Shown here in pieces: positions 50,153-62,658 of a stretch of 64,000 bases of DNA (position 1 is the first letter of the stretch; each line of letters begins with the position of its first letter). Where the stretch lies: assembly GCA_003439945.1 (NCBI GenBank), contig QVRM01006473.1, positions 1-64,000 on the forward strand. Direction: 5' to 3'. Below the pieces are notes generated by a model that was not told the DNA's origin, did not search any database, and was given only the letters and a program-made list of their open reading frames with translations. Position numbers and translations under genes: made by a program. This stretch comes from Dermanyssus gallinae. Its lineage: Eukaryota > Arthropoda > Arachnida > Mesostigmata > Dermanyssidae.

Positions 50153-50430
50153 GCTGGATGGCTTCTTTCGAAGATGTCAAAGACAAAATGCAGGGCAAGA
50201 AGGAGAAGAATGATAAGAAAAACATCGGGCGGGATATAAAGAGAGAGAGAGAGAGAAAATAAAACAAAGCAAAAAAATAAAAGCAAAACAAGTCTGTATT
50301 TAGCGGCAAGCAACCACAAGCAAACAATGGACGTGATATAAATGTTACTGGTAACTGCGCTATTTTTGCTGGCGCTGCTGATATGTTTTTAACTAGTGTT
50401 GCTGTCATCTGTCGTAGTCTTCACTATCGC

Positions 50431-50610
50431 TGTCGTTGTCGTTGTTGTTGTTGTTGTTGTTGCTGCTGCTGTTGTTGAGGTTTTTGTTGTTTTTGGTACT
50501 GCTGCTGCTTTGATTGTTGTTGTTGTTGGTACCGCCGTTGTTGTTTTGGTTGTTTCTGTTGCTGTAGTTGTTGGTACAGCCGTCCTTGTTGTTGTTGTGT
50601 TGTTGTTGCT
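50431..50610 (+). repeat. (GTT)n/(GCT)n-rich tract
   Basis: 180 bp of GTT-based triplets. The minus-strand frames rich in Asn, Gln and Thr are repeat artefacts. Confidence 0.9.
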
Positions 50611-51721
50611 GTCGTGATTTGCCAAAACAACGGCGCAACGTCGACGACAATGAAAAACATGCCTATGGTACATTGGTACATCACAACGCGGGGCACGCCT
50701 CCAGTTAAGGATCAGTGGAACCGACGGCGGCAACTGGCACGCCGAGAATCGACATCGCAGCAGCTCTTCCTTTCCAGCAGCAGCAGCAAGCAGCAACAAC
50801 GAAGGCAATCCCTGCAATTTCTGATCGAGCCTGCCTAAATACCAGCAGTTCCATCTCCAACAGAGCCATCTAATGACATGGCGTAGCTCGTCGTACGTCG
50901 TAATGCTGTTCTCCTGCTTATTAACTCTTGCGCGCTATATTCGTACATACCCTCTATAGCTATGAATCGTGAGCAAGAAATGACACGAACGAAACCAAAC
51001 ACGCGATACCTACGCGGAATATGACGCCCGTCGTAGGAGCACGCCTCGTCTGCGAGTAATGTGTGCTTGCCCGACCGCAAAAGTATGTGGACTTCAATGT
51101 CGATCGTACACTTCAGCGGCCTGTGAAGGGAGGGATGACACGCGCGCTGCGGCTTCAGTTCTGTATGACGGCCGCCAACACAGAGCCAACAATGTTGTGA
51201 CAAGCTTCACAACACTTTCAGCAATGTCGCAACGATGCCGCCGGTTTTGTCAACCCGGCCCAACCAATCGGAGCAGTTGCACCGGACGAGCGATTTTCTT
51301 TGGTACATAGATCTAGAAAGAGAATCAGCTAGCGTCAGAGCGTGAGTAGCTTTTAAATTGGTACACACATATATGTATGTGCATATGTATGTATGTATGT
51401 ATATATATATATATATATTTATATATGTATAGTATATATATATATACATACTTATATATACGTGCCTGCCGGCATCGTGACGCTGGCACAGACATCAACT
51501 CATGCCCTTGGACGATTTCACCATTATTTTCATTCGTACTTGCGCAAGCAGAACTAAGAATACCTCGTTCAGTAGAGTGGCATCTGTTTTTATTTATTTT
51601 TATGCTTTGTTTATAGTTAGCAACTAAAAACACACATAGACAGGCTAGATAATCTCTCTCACGTTTTCTCTCTCTATATATACACATATATAACCATATA
51701 CGTGTTCGTATATCTCTCATC

Positions 51722-51847
51722 TATATATATATGTATATATATATATATAAGATATAGATATATATATATATATATTATATTATAAATATATATATATATA
51801 TCTATATATATAGATATATATATATATATATATAATATATATATAGT

Positions 51848-51884
<37 letters not shown>
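51722..51884. repeat. Long interrupted (TA)n array
   Basis: About 163 bp, the longest TA array in the window, with GATA and TTATAT interruptions. Shorter TA/GTAT runs precede it from 51367. Confidence 0.97.
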
Positions 51885-51887
<3 letters not shown>

Positions 51888-52372
51888 GCAAGCAAATACA
51901 AATTTATTTGCCCTATCACCCTCAGCAACGACGGAGCCCGGCCGACTGGGATGTTGCAAACTAACCCTTTGTCCACTGCTCAGCCAAGTGGTCCTGTTTT
52001 CGTTATTTCTATCTCCTTTCTCTCTTGTTGTCTGCCCCTTGCTCCCTTTGTGTCACCGTCTCTGGAGCAATTCTCCCGACGAAGAACATAATGATCCACT
52101 GTGATGCGAATATGCACTATGAACAATGCATATGCATTGTTTGCGGTACGACTGATATGTTTGTGTGTGTGTCTACGTGCGTGTCACCTTTTTGAAATCA
52201 CGGCACGTATAGCGTGTATCGCTATGTTATGGTGGTGCGCTTCTTATCGTCGGATACAGTTCAGGGTATCGCTATCAATACTGATGTCGTTGGTGGTATT
52301 GTTCCTATTGCACTGCTAGGACAATCCCTGCTGTTGCACAACTACCATGATTGTTGTCCCTGTTGCTGTTCC

Positions 52373-52425
52373 TATTGTTGTTGTTGTTGTTATTGTTGTT
52401 GTTGTTGTTTTGTTGTTGTTGGTAA
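52373..52425 (+). repeat. (GTT)n microsatellite
   Basis: GTT units with single TAT and TTT breaks. Confidence 0.9.
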
Positions 52426-52796
52426 TGATTTTGTCTACGTTGTTGATCTTGCTTTGTATGCCGGGGTGAGCGTTATTACTATAATTCGTTATGTTTACCT
52501 TGTTGCTATTATCGGCGTTAATGTTCTTGTATTTGTCACTCTTGTTTGTCTGTTTATTTGTTTGTTTTATTGTTATGGTCTTCTTTATTACCGTGAACAT
52601 AATTACTGCGGTCTTTGTTGGCGATTACTATTCGCGTAGCCGGTCTTATGCTTAGCACAATAAATTGCGATCGTTTTAGATATTGCTATTTTGTTACACG
52701 TAATAACTGATGCATACCGCAATAAATATATATATAGAAAATATTGTGATGATTTATTAATCATTTATAAAACGTTTGCACACTCGACAGTGCTCA

Positions 52797-52800
<4 letters not shown>

Positions 52801-52841
<41 letters not shown>
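52801..52841. repeat. (TA)n microsatellite
   Basis: About 41 bp of TA. Confidence 0.96.
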
Positions 52842-52844
<3 letters not shown>

Positions 52845-53601
52845 CTAATCTTTTACATCTTATATCAATGAAGACTGGCAGACGGGGAAACAAATTTAGA
52901 AATTGCCGCCATCGACGAGCCATAATAGTGCAGATGACCTGCAGGTAAGCCGGCTTAGATCATATATATATATATATGATAAACACCAGTCCTAACAATC
53001 CGTTGCTGTTTGGCCCTCAAATATTTCATAAGAGTTGCCGGCAACGCTGCATAGTGACTGAAACAGCGTTTTAAACGTGCCCAAACTGTAGTTTGTGTTA
53101 TTAGCTGTGTGTGTTTGTGGAGAGGGGTTCAGGTTTATACGTTAAGGGACTTACGACCTATTTAACCCCACCAAAAATGCCGTTATTTGACCCCGGTGTC
53201 AACAACAGCAGATTTATTGCAGGCATTTTTTCAAGCATCTCTAGGGAATGGCAGGAAGGAATAACATGAATAGTCATTATTGTCATCAACATAGTAATAA
53301 GATTCGCATTTTGAGCGACACCTCAGGCAGCAGTAGCGGGAAATGGCAAAGACGACATCCAACTAATGACAGCAGTGACAGCAATTAAGAACATCAATGG
53401 CAATTACGACAATACGCATTGGTGACACTAAGCATATTAGAGACATCAGTGCCGAAAGGTCAAGGAAAGAAACATACGAGTGACATGTACAATTGTGATG
53501 GTAAAAACAGCCGCAGATCTAATCGACATCAACAATGACAACAACAGTAACAAACACTGCAAAGCCAGGAGTAATAAATATAGTGACAACAGCGAAAATC
53601 G

Positions 53602-53603
<2 letters not shown>

Positions 53604-53639
<36 letters not shown>
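53604..53639. repeat. (TA)n microsatellite
   Basis: About 36 bp of TA. Confidence 0.96.
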
Positions 53640-53642
<3 letters not shown>

Positions 53643-53869
53643 TTACAACAGAGAAAGCGGAAATTACTATTAGATGTTATGCTATTTCTGTGGGATCGGT
53701 CGCACTGATACAACAGTATGGTACGCACGCTGGACGTTACATTTACCAACAATTAGAAAAAATTGAATATGTATATATATATATCAACTCCAGGGATGAA
53801 ACCACAGAGCTAGCCCAGATAGTCTGCACGAACCATAAGGACTTTGAAAAACCCGTCTGCTCGACGAGC

Positions 53870-55056
53870 TCTCTACACGTGTTGTTGTGTCATCCCAACC
53901 CATAGAGGCTATGGAAAGAGGCACGGACGCAATTGTGGCTCGGTAGCTGGCCTAGGTCAAGTTAAGTGAGGGCCACCGCCATGGCTGAACTTCACGTGGC
54001 CTCCCGAGCCTTCTCGTCTACTGTATATGTGGTGACCACGATGGAAGACCTCAGTGGAGCGTTACGATTTTTCTTCCCTAAGGGTTCAGGGTCAGCTTGT
54101 TGGCGGACCTAATCGTGAAGCCGTTGGACGCGACCGTCACCGAAATTGCCGAGGCACCAGCGTACGTGGTAGTACGTATGGTCGTACGCCATGGCTAAGT
54201 TCCGTCCCGTATCGTGGTCGTCCTTCGCCAAGTTGTTTGCGCTGAGGAAAGCCAATGCATCAGCGAGCTTTTGCTTGTTCATCAGGCATTCAAGGGCTGG
54301 CTTCCCAAAAAAGAGTTTTCGCGATAACACGGGGCCCTTAGAGATGGAGGTTAGCGAAAACCAGTTAGGGTTGGCAACGAGCGCTACGGTGGAAATTACG
54401 GTGCACTTCGGCCAGGTATTTAATAAGTTTCGCGCGGGGAGCTGCCAGTTATATTAAAGTTGAACTTCAGAAACGCCCGCAACACATTGCAGAGCCCAGT
54501 TATTGAGGCTGGTGTGTCACGAGAATCCCCGCATGTGCAACTACGTCCGGGCAGCCTACGAGAAAGCTTCCCAGCTAATCGCGTCGGGTGCCGTCATTGT
54601 GTCACAAACAGGGATTCAGCACGAGGCCGCCCTTGTTCTGTCTAGCGGCTATTAACATCGTCGCATCGCTAAGATTCCGACTCAATGTATATATAATACT
54701 ACGGAGGTCTCGGCGATTCAGTCAGCGGGACGTCTCCGTAGAATTCGCGTTTAAGGCGAACTCAAGGACGCCGCCATAACGACAGTGGGATAGTTGCTTA
54801 ACCTGGAGATCCAGCATAAATCTAAAACACATGCTGCATGCTCGCCTGAGAGCAGTGTGATTACGAGCCACACTGCACGCTCTTTTAAGCGCCCTTCTGG
54901 AGGCCATACCGGAAAGATTGCCGCTTTCCGCTCTGGAGACCGTTGACCGTTGAGCGCAGGGTTGGTGGTAGAGCCCCATCAGTGCAGACGCATAAAACGG
55001 TGGACGCTAAAGTGTATCATCCGTTTGCATGGCACATTCCGGAGAATTGCCTAATT
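53870..55056. other. GC-richer unassigned block, possibly an old repeat
   Basis: About 1.2 kb clearly richer in GC than its flanks, with open pieces on the minus strand (54109-54330, 54722-54979) separated by stops. This resembles a decayed element but no motif identifies it. Confidence 0.3.
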
Positions 55057-55109
55057 GCGTCTGAGTAACACCCAGCCGAGTGGGAATCGCGTCTGAGTAA
55101 CACCCAGCC
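55057..55109 (+). repeat. Direct repeat, 21 bp with 32-bp period
   Basis: GCGTCTGAGTAACACCCAGC(C) at 55057-55077 and 55089-55109, perfect. Confidence 0.95.
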
Positions 55110-55963
55110 TATGGGAATAGAATATCGGGCGAATGATCTCCTAGGCAGATGATCTCAAACATTTGGTGGCAATGCAGCTGGTCTGACTCACCGTCAAGAT
55201 CGCCATGTAGGTGCAAAGGTTCGCACAGTCACGAACAATACAAATGACGACTGCAAAATGAAAAAGTTGTCTTCGTCAAACAAAGTGAGTCTCATGTGTA
55301 CCGGTAAGGACATCAGCCAACTATTGGCTATCTAATGCCGTACACAGAGCGAGAATAAACATTCGACACTGTTCGCTGTCCGCACAGCAATTCGTCCACA
55401 CACAAATCAACCGAAAATAGTCGGCAAATTCATCTGCAGCAAGTCCAATGCCGAAAAATAGGTTGGGTCTGGTAATGGTTGCAATGCGCTTGGTAGCCAC
55501 ATATAGCCTATGACTATTATTTAAGTTATTAGTGTTATTATTATTGGTATACGCATTGCAGTTATATAAGACACTGTGAGCAGCATTATTTTGTTACCTA
55601 TTAGTCAATTTTCTAGCTATCATTTACGTAGCCGGAGGCCGCGAGTGTGAGTACAAATTTTCGAAGAACGGCTTTAATTATTGCTGAACAGTTGTTACTG
55701 TTGTTTGTATAAAAAATGTCTAACAATGTATTAGCTATTTGAAAACGCGCTTAGTGAAAACAGTTCATACATGTACTTAGACAGCAGGGAGTGCTTGCCA
55801 CGCGCAGCCTAGCCAGTGAGTAGATTCGAGTCCAGTAGCCTATGGGATTCCCTGCCATTCTGCTTGCCGATATGCGAGTATTATGCTTTATGTCCGAAGC
55901 AATATCGTATGCAGTGACTCAATTGCATTTCAATAAGGGCAGACTAATAAAGATTTTCGTGTT
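55110..55963. other. Unassigned sequence of intron 1
   Basis: No gene or repeat recognised. GATTCGAGTCC near 55825 resembles a B box, but no tRNA fold is seen. Confidence 0.4.
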
Positions 55964-56009
55964 CGCCTACTGGGAAATAGCCCTATGTCAGGCTATCTCC
56001 CAGTAGGCG
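55964..56009. repeat. 19-bp stem hairpin with 8-nt loop
   Basis: CGCCTACTGGGAAATAGCC (55964-55982) pairs with 55991-56009 with a single mismatch. Confidence 0.92.
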
Positions 56010-56751
56010 CGATAGCAAAGATGTAGATAGACTTTAGACTTTATATAGCATGAGATAGAAAAGCAGTTTGCTTTTAAAACTCTTTCTAGAGGTCGCTTTG
56101 CTACTCAACTAGTCGTTCGCATACCATTATTTTTGCCAGATAACCCATTTCCGCGTGCCCCGTGATAAGGCGTAATTGTTTTTAGCTTAGACTAGGCGCC
56201 ATAAGTAATTGTTCTATTAGTAATAGTAGTAAATGCACTATTTGACAAATAAAACGATATATGCAAAATCTGGACCATAAATATATGTGTATCATATGCG
56301 TATAATTTTTATATGCAGATATTTGCTCAATCACACTTCTAATGGTCATACGGCGGGATGCAAACCCTATAACGCTATTCAAATCTAAGTGTATACACAA
56401 TACAATATAAAACCAGCCTTTAATTAGGATATATGCCTTATATGCACACACTCACATAGCTCAGCATATATGCTGCCAAAATATAGTGATAGTAGTAACA
56501 ATAGAAAACAATATAAATAAAGGATTTGAATCAACTAAAACTAAAAATATTTTTTTAGCTGCTCGAACTTTGAAACTTCCATGGAGCGTATATCTACTTT
56601 CAGCCGATCCCGAGTTAGACCAAAATGCAGAGATTCACGTCTATATCCATATTTTGAGACACAATCAGAAATTCGTCTGGTCATAACGTATATTTTTTTA
56701 AAGAGTGCGTGGGGAGTAACTCTAAACACACGTACTCTTTTAGGTAATCAA

Positions 56752-56753
<2 letters not shown>

Positions 56754-56793
<40 letters not shown>
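56754..56793. repeat. (TA)n microsatellite
   Basis: About 40 bp of TA. Confidence 0.96.
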
Positions 56794-56796
<3 letters not shown>

Positions 56797-57205
56797 GTAC
56801 ATTTAAAATTAGATGAGTTGGTGAAGGGTCCTAGTGGAGGCAGGCTCTGACACCCATTTCTCAGATTAAGGGCCTCTGCGGTCCCTAGGGAAACTTCTAC
56901 TGATTTCATTCTTTCCTTGGCATTGTTTTTAGGTCGAGTACACGGTGCAGTCATTTCGGTCTTCGCGTGCAAAAGACGGCTAACACGTGTGCGTTGCTAC
57001 CCCCGTTAGACCCGCTGATGCTGTTATAATTAATTCCAACAGGCTGGGAGCCCTCTGCTAGGACGATTAGGAAAGTAGGGATGGTCTGGCTATAATCCGA
57101 CATAAAAACACTGTAATTATGACGTTGCCATAGTATATATATATTCTCCTAGAATCTATATATTGCTGCCTGTGCCCTGTCGGGATTGAACCCTTAAAAA
57201 TATAT

Positions 57206-57208
<3 letters not shown>

Positions 57209-57260
<52 letters not shown>
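57209..57260. repeat. (TA)n microsatellite
   Basis: About 52 bp of TA. Confidence 0.96.
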
Positions 57261-57262
<2 letters not shown>

Positions 57263-58961
57263 CTATATATAGTTTTACATTCCTCGAGGTAAAATTTAAT
57301 ACATTTCACCGTATCGGCCGATAGCTCTATATTACCGTCGGAATTCCGATTGCTAACATAAAAAGTGTAAGTCTCGTGATTCCGAACTTTTATTCAGGAA
57401 TGGGACGTCTAAACTGCTCTAGACCGGTACCGCCGTAGAGCTCCTCGAAGTTTCGCTCGTTTGACACCGCTTTCAATCCAACTCATACTGCATATCGCCT
57501 CGTCAGGATTTTTCGCTTCGCCCGCGTTTATGCGAATTCGAATAGGGCAAAACATTCGTATTCGAGGAGGCCTGGTCCAAGTTATCCACGTTTTCCTCAC
57601 AGCGTTAGTAATCTCATTGACGAATCGGCATAATTCCAACGCTCGACGCTTTTTTATGTGCTGCTTCCTTTGTTTATCTTCAGCTTTCAAAAGTGTTCTA
57701 CCGGTCAAACTTACGCCGCACGAAATTGCCCTGGGCGGACTTCAACGAGCAAACACTCTTGAACTACAGATTTTTTACAATCGCTATATAGTTAGGCGTT
57801 GAGTAGAAGTTTGCTTAGCCTCAGCAACAGTAGCAATGTGCTCGCTTCGTTTAAATATATAGTTGAATTTTTTTTCTAGGTAATTTAAAGAAACTAAAAC
57901 GTTTTTTGCTTGTAGTAAAAATAGCGACGATTATAACATAATAGCAGGTTAGAGGTTTTTAGACGTTTAAACATGCTTTTATATGCATATACTACTTAGT
58001 TAAGTTTTTATACCTGAACTATATATCCGGAGCATATCCAAACATTACTTTTGATGGCTCTGTCGAAGGGTGGCAGATGACCAACCACCTCGCTCTGCGT
58101 TTAGTCCTCATAATTTGCGTTATGGCCCGTTCATTTTATGATGAGAGAATTACTTCTACTTAATTTTGAGCATATTAAATTAATGCTATTGACGTCACTT
58201 GTCTATAATAGTAATTTGTATTATGAATATTGTTTCAAGTAGTTTTTATTATGAATATTGCTGCAGGCGGCAAGCGGACAGACAAACGCGTTGTCAATAT
58301 GAACCGTATTGCTTTTTTTTATAATCTTACTACAGTACACTCACGTATAAGTGAAACAATACATCTGTCCACTATATGAGTCAGCTAGACGACATCGATA
58401 TGCACAGCATCGTCGTATTTTATTCCGACGGCAAAGATCTATCTTTCTATCCAGCAGCCCTGGAGCTATAGACGGATCTTTGTGACAGCCTTGCAGGACT
58501 CCACATACCATTTCGGGACTCTGTCTGGGCCTAGCCATTTTGCTGCTGCTGCAGCTACTGCTAGGAGGGTCGGTCGTCTTTTTTCCGTTGTCCATGAACC
58601 GTAATTGCTGGGTACCATACGGCAATCTCCACTTAGTGAAAGCAGGATGGGTTCGGGTAAGCTGCGCCGAAGGTGAACATCGGACATCCACTCTTTCAAA
58701 GAACTTCATCTATAAGCGGCTGGCCAACTCAACCGAGCGCACCTTGCACTCGGACAATAATAATAGCAGAAGCCACAACAATAACAACTCGAAATCGCCC
58801 TCATAAGAGTACTAGCTACAGTAAATGTAATATTTGTAAAATGGACGTAGAAATGTAACATGATTAATAACAACAACACTAACAACAACGATGACAATAA
58901 CATAAGCCCCAAGACTACCCATCACTCAATAGCGGAAATGTATGAATTAGATACCTGTAGT

Positions 58962-58962
<1 letters not shown>
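57261..58962. other. Unassigned sequence with overlapping open frames
   Basis: A basic 99-codon minus-strand frame at 57409-57708 (no ATG start) and a 122-codon frame at 58341-58709 minus show no domain I know. Either could be an exon or a repeat fragment. Confidence 0.3.

Positions 58963-58987
<25 letters not shown>
58963..58987. repeat. (TA)n microsatellite
   Basis: About 25 bp of TA. Confidence 0.95.
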
Positions 58988-58992
<5 letters not shown>

Positions 58993-60675
58993 CAAATAAT
59001 GCACTTACGGTAACCTTTGAAAGGTGATCGCAACAGCGCGTAAAGGGTGGAGCCTATGCACTACAGTTCTACGTAAAGAATCCTTTGAATGTAGCGGGGC
59101 TTTGCGCCGCAAAAACTCAGCAACTTCCAGGATGCAATCGCTTTCGTTGCTGGAAGGCCAACCAACAGTGATGCTAGTTGGCTTACTAAGAACTGCTTCG
59201 TCAGATAGCATACGTCACCGCGACGTCCGGAAGTATTGAGGCGCACACCGGGTGATAGTTAATGTCATTGTAATTGCACACGGTCGCATTGCGAACTATA
59301 CGCAGTTCGACCACCATGGTATTTCGTCGACTGGCCAACCAAGTCGAGGCGAGGCCCAGCGAGGTCAGATCGACCGGTACGTGCGCCGTGACCGACGCCG
59401 AACAAACCTTGTTTGCAAGAACCTCTTCGTCACGCCTCAGTCAGCTTCCTTTCCTGTTGACCCGCCTGTCTGCAGTATCTGTCCGGCCTAGGTTTCTCTA
59501 AGCAGCTCCTAAGGTTATTGTTCCGTTGTTAAACTGACAACCAGCAATCTGTTCGCTAAACCTCTAGTTTCTCTGCTAGCTTGCTTGCCAGCAGATTATC
59601 AGCGGGCATACCACTGCCCGATACCGGATACTAATATTCAGCATCAAGCAGTCGACCGGGAGATCAAATCACGGATCGTCATCATTGCGAAATCTTCAAA
59701 GCTTTGCATTTACTATAATAGACGTTGTAGCTTTTATCGGTATTAATTGGTCTGTTAGCTGGTTTGCGATAATCGGCTGAGTTTGCATGATCTTCGTCTA
59801 GATACGTCGATAAAGACGCAGCGAAGACAGAGAGCCGGCGGGCGCTTGAGAGAAAGAGAGAGACGAAGCGTCACGTCTTTACGACATCTGCATGAGGTGG
59901 ACACGTAGAATGATTTCCATTTTTCAAAGTGCCATTGAGAAGTGCTTGCGGTACACGAGGTGCACTTATGGTTGCCTCGTCTCCACGAGTGGCGTCTCAG
60001 TGCTCTCCCGATATACCATGCATATCAATAGCCTTCTAATGATAGGTGCAGCTGTTGCTGCTGCTGCTGCTTAGGCACGCGCCGGTATATGCACGTGAAG
60101 TCTGCGCACGCAAAAATAAGTGTTGAACAAGCGACTCAAGTGCACTCGTGACCCAGCCACTTCGCAGTCGTCGTCAAAGGTGGGCCCACCTGCGCCGTGC
60201 GCTTTCCAGACGGCCGGTCGCAGTTTAGCGCAGTGGAAAACACAAGGGCGTTCACAGCATGAATTTAAAATGATTTTCAGCAAGACGACTGATATTACTA
60301 ATAGTTACGACGGTAACGTAACAGCTGCTATTATTGCTGTTCTTACTGTCTCTGTTTTGTGCCGTAAACAACCGTCTGATATGGATAAAGAATGAACGTA
60401 GTATTTTTTGCTTGCCCTTTTTGGACCGAGTCAGCCGCATGGACGATATTTAACGCTGCCTTAATTTTGTAGAGATTACGAGATACGGATGGTTAATGGG
60501 TGCCTTCGCTAAATGAACTAGAGCAGTGAGACAGTAATTACATTTGATAACTTAAAAGTATGCCCTATGTTAAGTTTGTTCCTCGTAGAATTTCCTCTCT
60601 CTCCTAGTATGTATTCATGTATATAAAAAATAACTAGAGGCTATATGTATACATAACCACATACATACTTATATG

Positions 60676-61830
60676 TACAGGGTGTCTCACCTATATCCGG
60701 CTACAAATTTTGGCGGGCTACCCTGCATAAACGGAATGCGTTAATTACTTTCGGTTTGCGTGAGCAGACAGCCCACTCACAATAGAACAAAACACATCGT
60801 CATCATGGATAGCCGGTGCAACATGGGTCCAGAATATGACCGGAGAGCAACCGTTATTCAATTGTTTCGTGCCGGACACCGACCAGCCGAAATCATCAAC
60901 ATCACTGGATTTAAAAGAGCAACAGTCTGCGACATTGCCCGACGCTACCGAGATGCAGAAGAAACAGGGCTAGGTGGTGCAACACCTGGAAAGAACATTC
61001 ACAACCGCCGACGAGAAGTGAGGACGCCAAAAGTAGTCAAAATAGTGCAAATCTGCGTTTCTAAAAATCCAAATCTATCGATGCGCCGTTTAGCAATCAA
61101 ATTCAATATGAGTGTCCATTCTATGCGTCAGATTATCATCGAAGAGCTGTGCTACAAATCTTACACGTTCAAAGTCAGACAGATGTTCTCTGAGTTTGCT
61201 GACATCCAATCCTCACGTCTTTGAGAAACGAAACGGTGGGACATCTTCGATTTTTCTCCGACAAAAAAAATCTTCACCATTAACCAAAAACATAACCCGA
61301 AAAATTACCGGTGGCTCGCAAAGGACCCTGAGGATGTACCAATCGTGCATAGAGCCAAACATCCTGCTAATGGTCTTAAATGTTGTGTCGGATGAAGGAG
61401 ACGCGATGCCCCCGCACTTTTTTTTGACAAACACAAGACCGTAGTAAAGGAAGTGTATTTACGTGTTCAGCGAAGGGTGGTAAAACCATGAATTGATAGA
61501 GTGTCGAATGGAAGTCAATATGTCTTTCAACAAGACGGCGCTCCCGCCGACACCAGCAACCTCGTCCAGGATTGGCTGCGGAACAACATGACAACGTTCT
61601 AGGACGTGACAATGTGACCCCCTAGCAGTCCAGAATTTGATCCCCTGGACTTTATGTATGGGGCGTTGTTGAGCGAGAGTCTAACAAGTCTCGACTTGCA
61701 AACACAGACGCGTTTCGCAGAGCCATTGTCAAATCGTTAAGAAACTCAATCCGCTAGCTTTGACGAGGGCCTGTGGGCGCTTTCGCGCCAGAATGGAAAA
61801 TGTAATTAGTGGCTATATTGAATAAAAATG
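60676..61830 (+). mobile_element. Tc1/mariner-type DNA transposon relic
   Basis: The left side begins TA-CAGGGTGTCTCACC, a typical Tc1/mariner-type end. A transposase in the plus orientation follows. No convincing matching right end was found near 61830, so the element is probably 3'-truncated or its right repeat has decayed. A diverged fragment of the same family lies at 22738-22870. Confidence 0.8.
60805..61790 (+). pseudogene. Tc1/mariner-type transposase, broken
   Basis: The N-terminal half is open from an ATG near 60805 (MDSRCNMGPEYD) to 61224, and an in-frame ATG at 60760 lies further upstream. It shows a helix-turn-helix region (RATVIQLFRAGHRPAEI, ITGFKRATVCDIARRY) and a second DNA-binding part (MRRLAIKFNMSVHSMRQII). 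After 61224 the frame shifts repeatedly, but catalytic-domain pieces remain: DEGDAMPPHFF near 61392, VFQQDGAPADTSN near 61521 and PPSSPEFDPLDF near 61618. Stops interrupt the last third. This is a different family from the mariner at 0.4-1.7 kb, nearer to transposases with the SPD.NPLD signature. Confidence 0.85.
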
Positions 61831-62143
61831 TTCCTCAGGAGTGTCCCTAAGGCAAATAATATCTGTTTTCATTTAGATCTAAATTGCGATAACGCTTGGT
61901 CCGAATTTAACTGAAAATTAAAGATTTTGGAAGAAATAGGCGACGAAGATGATGACGCAATGAAAAGCGTGACCAAGCGAACCCGCCATTCGCCATACAG
62001 TCGCCCGACTTTTTGTCATGGTCAAGGCCGTAGAAGTCGATGACGACGCAAACATTGACGAGGTGAAGATTACGAAAGTAGTGCCTGTAACGACGACGGT
62101 GAATTGAACGACTATAGGGGCTCTTAAAAAAATATTATACATA

Positions 62144-62174
<31 letters not shown>

Positions 62175-62368
62175 TTATATACTAATGAAGCGTTACGTGT
62201 GAATTGGCACAAATCGTGGCGACGTTCATCTCCCTCCTATTCGTCGTGAAGGAAGCTTCGAAGATAGCTCGATATGGTAGTAGCGGGGTAAGCGCAGGCT
62301 TGACCTAGTAGTCGGCGGCGGCGTCAAATGCGACGTTCTGACGACTTCCCCCTCTCCCGGTCACGCAC
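61831..62368. other. Unassigned part of intron 1 next to exon 1
   Basis: Contains (TA)n at 62152-62176 with ATTTA flanks; no other signal. Confidence 0.45.
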
Positions 62369-62525
62369 CCAACGTGACCAGGAGGGACCGGGGGTAGTCG
62401 TCAAGATGTTCAAATAGAACTGACTGGTTGATGCAAGCTGCAGAATGAAGCTGCGGCGATGCTTCGCAATACAACTCGCTGCTGCTAGTGCTATTGCTTA
62501 GTGATGGCTCTGCCACCGCCGCCAT
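62369..62525 (-). CDS. STAR gene exon 1 (start codon and QUA1-like region)
   Basis: ATG at 62525-62523 in good context (GCGATGG). The 52 codons are MAAVAEPSLSNSTSSSELYC, then SPQLHSAACINQSVLFEHLD and DYPRSLLVTL, ending with one base before donor GG|GTGCGT. That base plus AG of exon 2 gives Glu, so LLVTL-EIGRLQ continues into the known linker. The whole model then totals 1341 nt, a multiple of three. Similarity to QUA1 is weak, and the intron would be about 19.7 kb, so this link is inferred. The frame stays open upstream of the ATG (62526-62597), ending at a possible acceptor CACCCCAG. Confidence 0.55.
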
Positions 62526-62658
62526 CGCCGCCACCGTATCACCGTTTGTTGCCTCTGGCGTGAAGGACAACGAATGACAAAGTCGACGAAATTCTGGGGT
62601 GGCAATATTGACGCAGTAAACCCTTTCTAGACAGATTGTCGGGGGATGATGTCATCTT

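Larger units (their letters stand above)
18065..62525 (-). other. STAR / Sam68-like RNA-binding protein gene, whole locus
   Basis: This is the extent of the coding model: ten exons, 1341 nt of coding sequence, 446 residues, close to the 443 residues of human Sam68. STAR proteins bind U/A-rich RNA (UAAA/UUAA-type sites) through a KH domain and control alternative splicing in the nucleus. Intron sizes from 5' to 3' are about 19.7 kb, 10.6 kb, 666 nt, 6.9 kb, 70 nt, 2.4 kb, 1.3 kb, 1.4 kb and 95 nt. The N-terminal QUA1-like part is in exon 1, the KH domain spans exons 2-4, QUA2 is exon 5, and the rest is a low-complexity tail. The KH-QUA2 core resembles the Drosophila quaking-related 58E group and vertebrate KHDRBS1-3. 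Untranslated exons were not identified. Confidence 0.85.

Noticed and set aside
50389..50817. 142-codon Thr/Asn-rich minus-strand frame
   Set aside because: Read-through of a (GTT)n tract in antisense.
55964..56009. microRNA gene
   Set aside because: Stem of 19 bp with no pairing beyond it is too short for a normal precursor; kept only as a hairpin.
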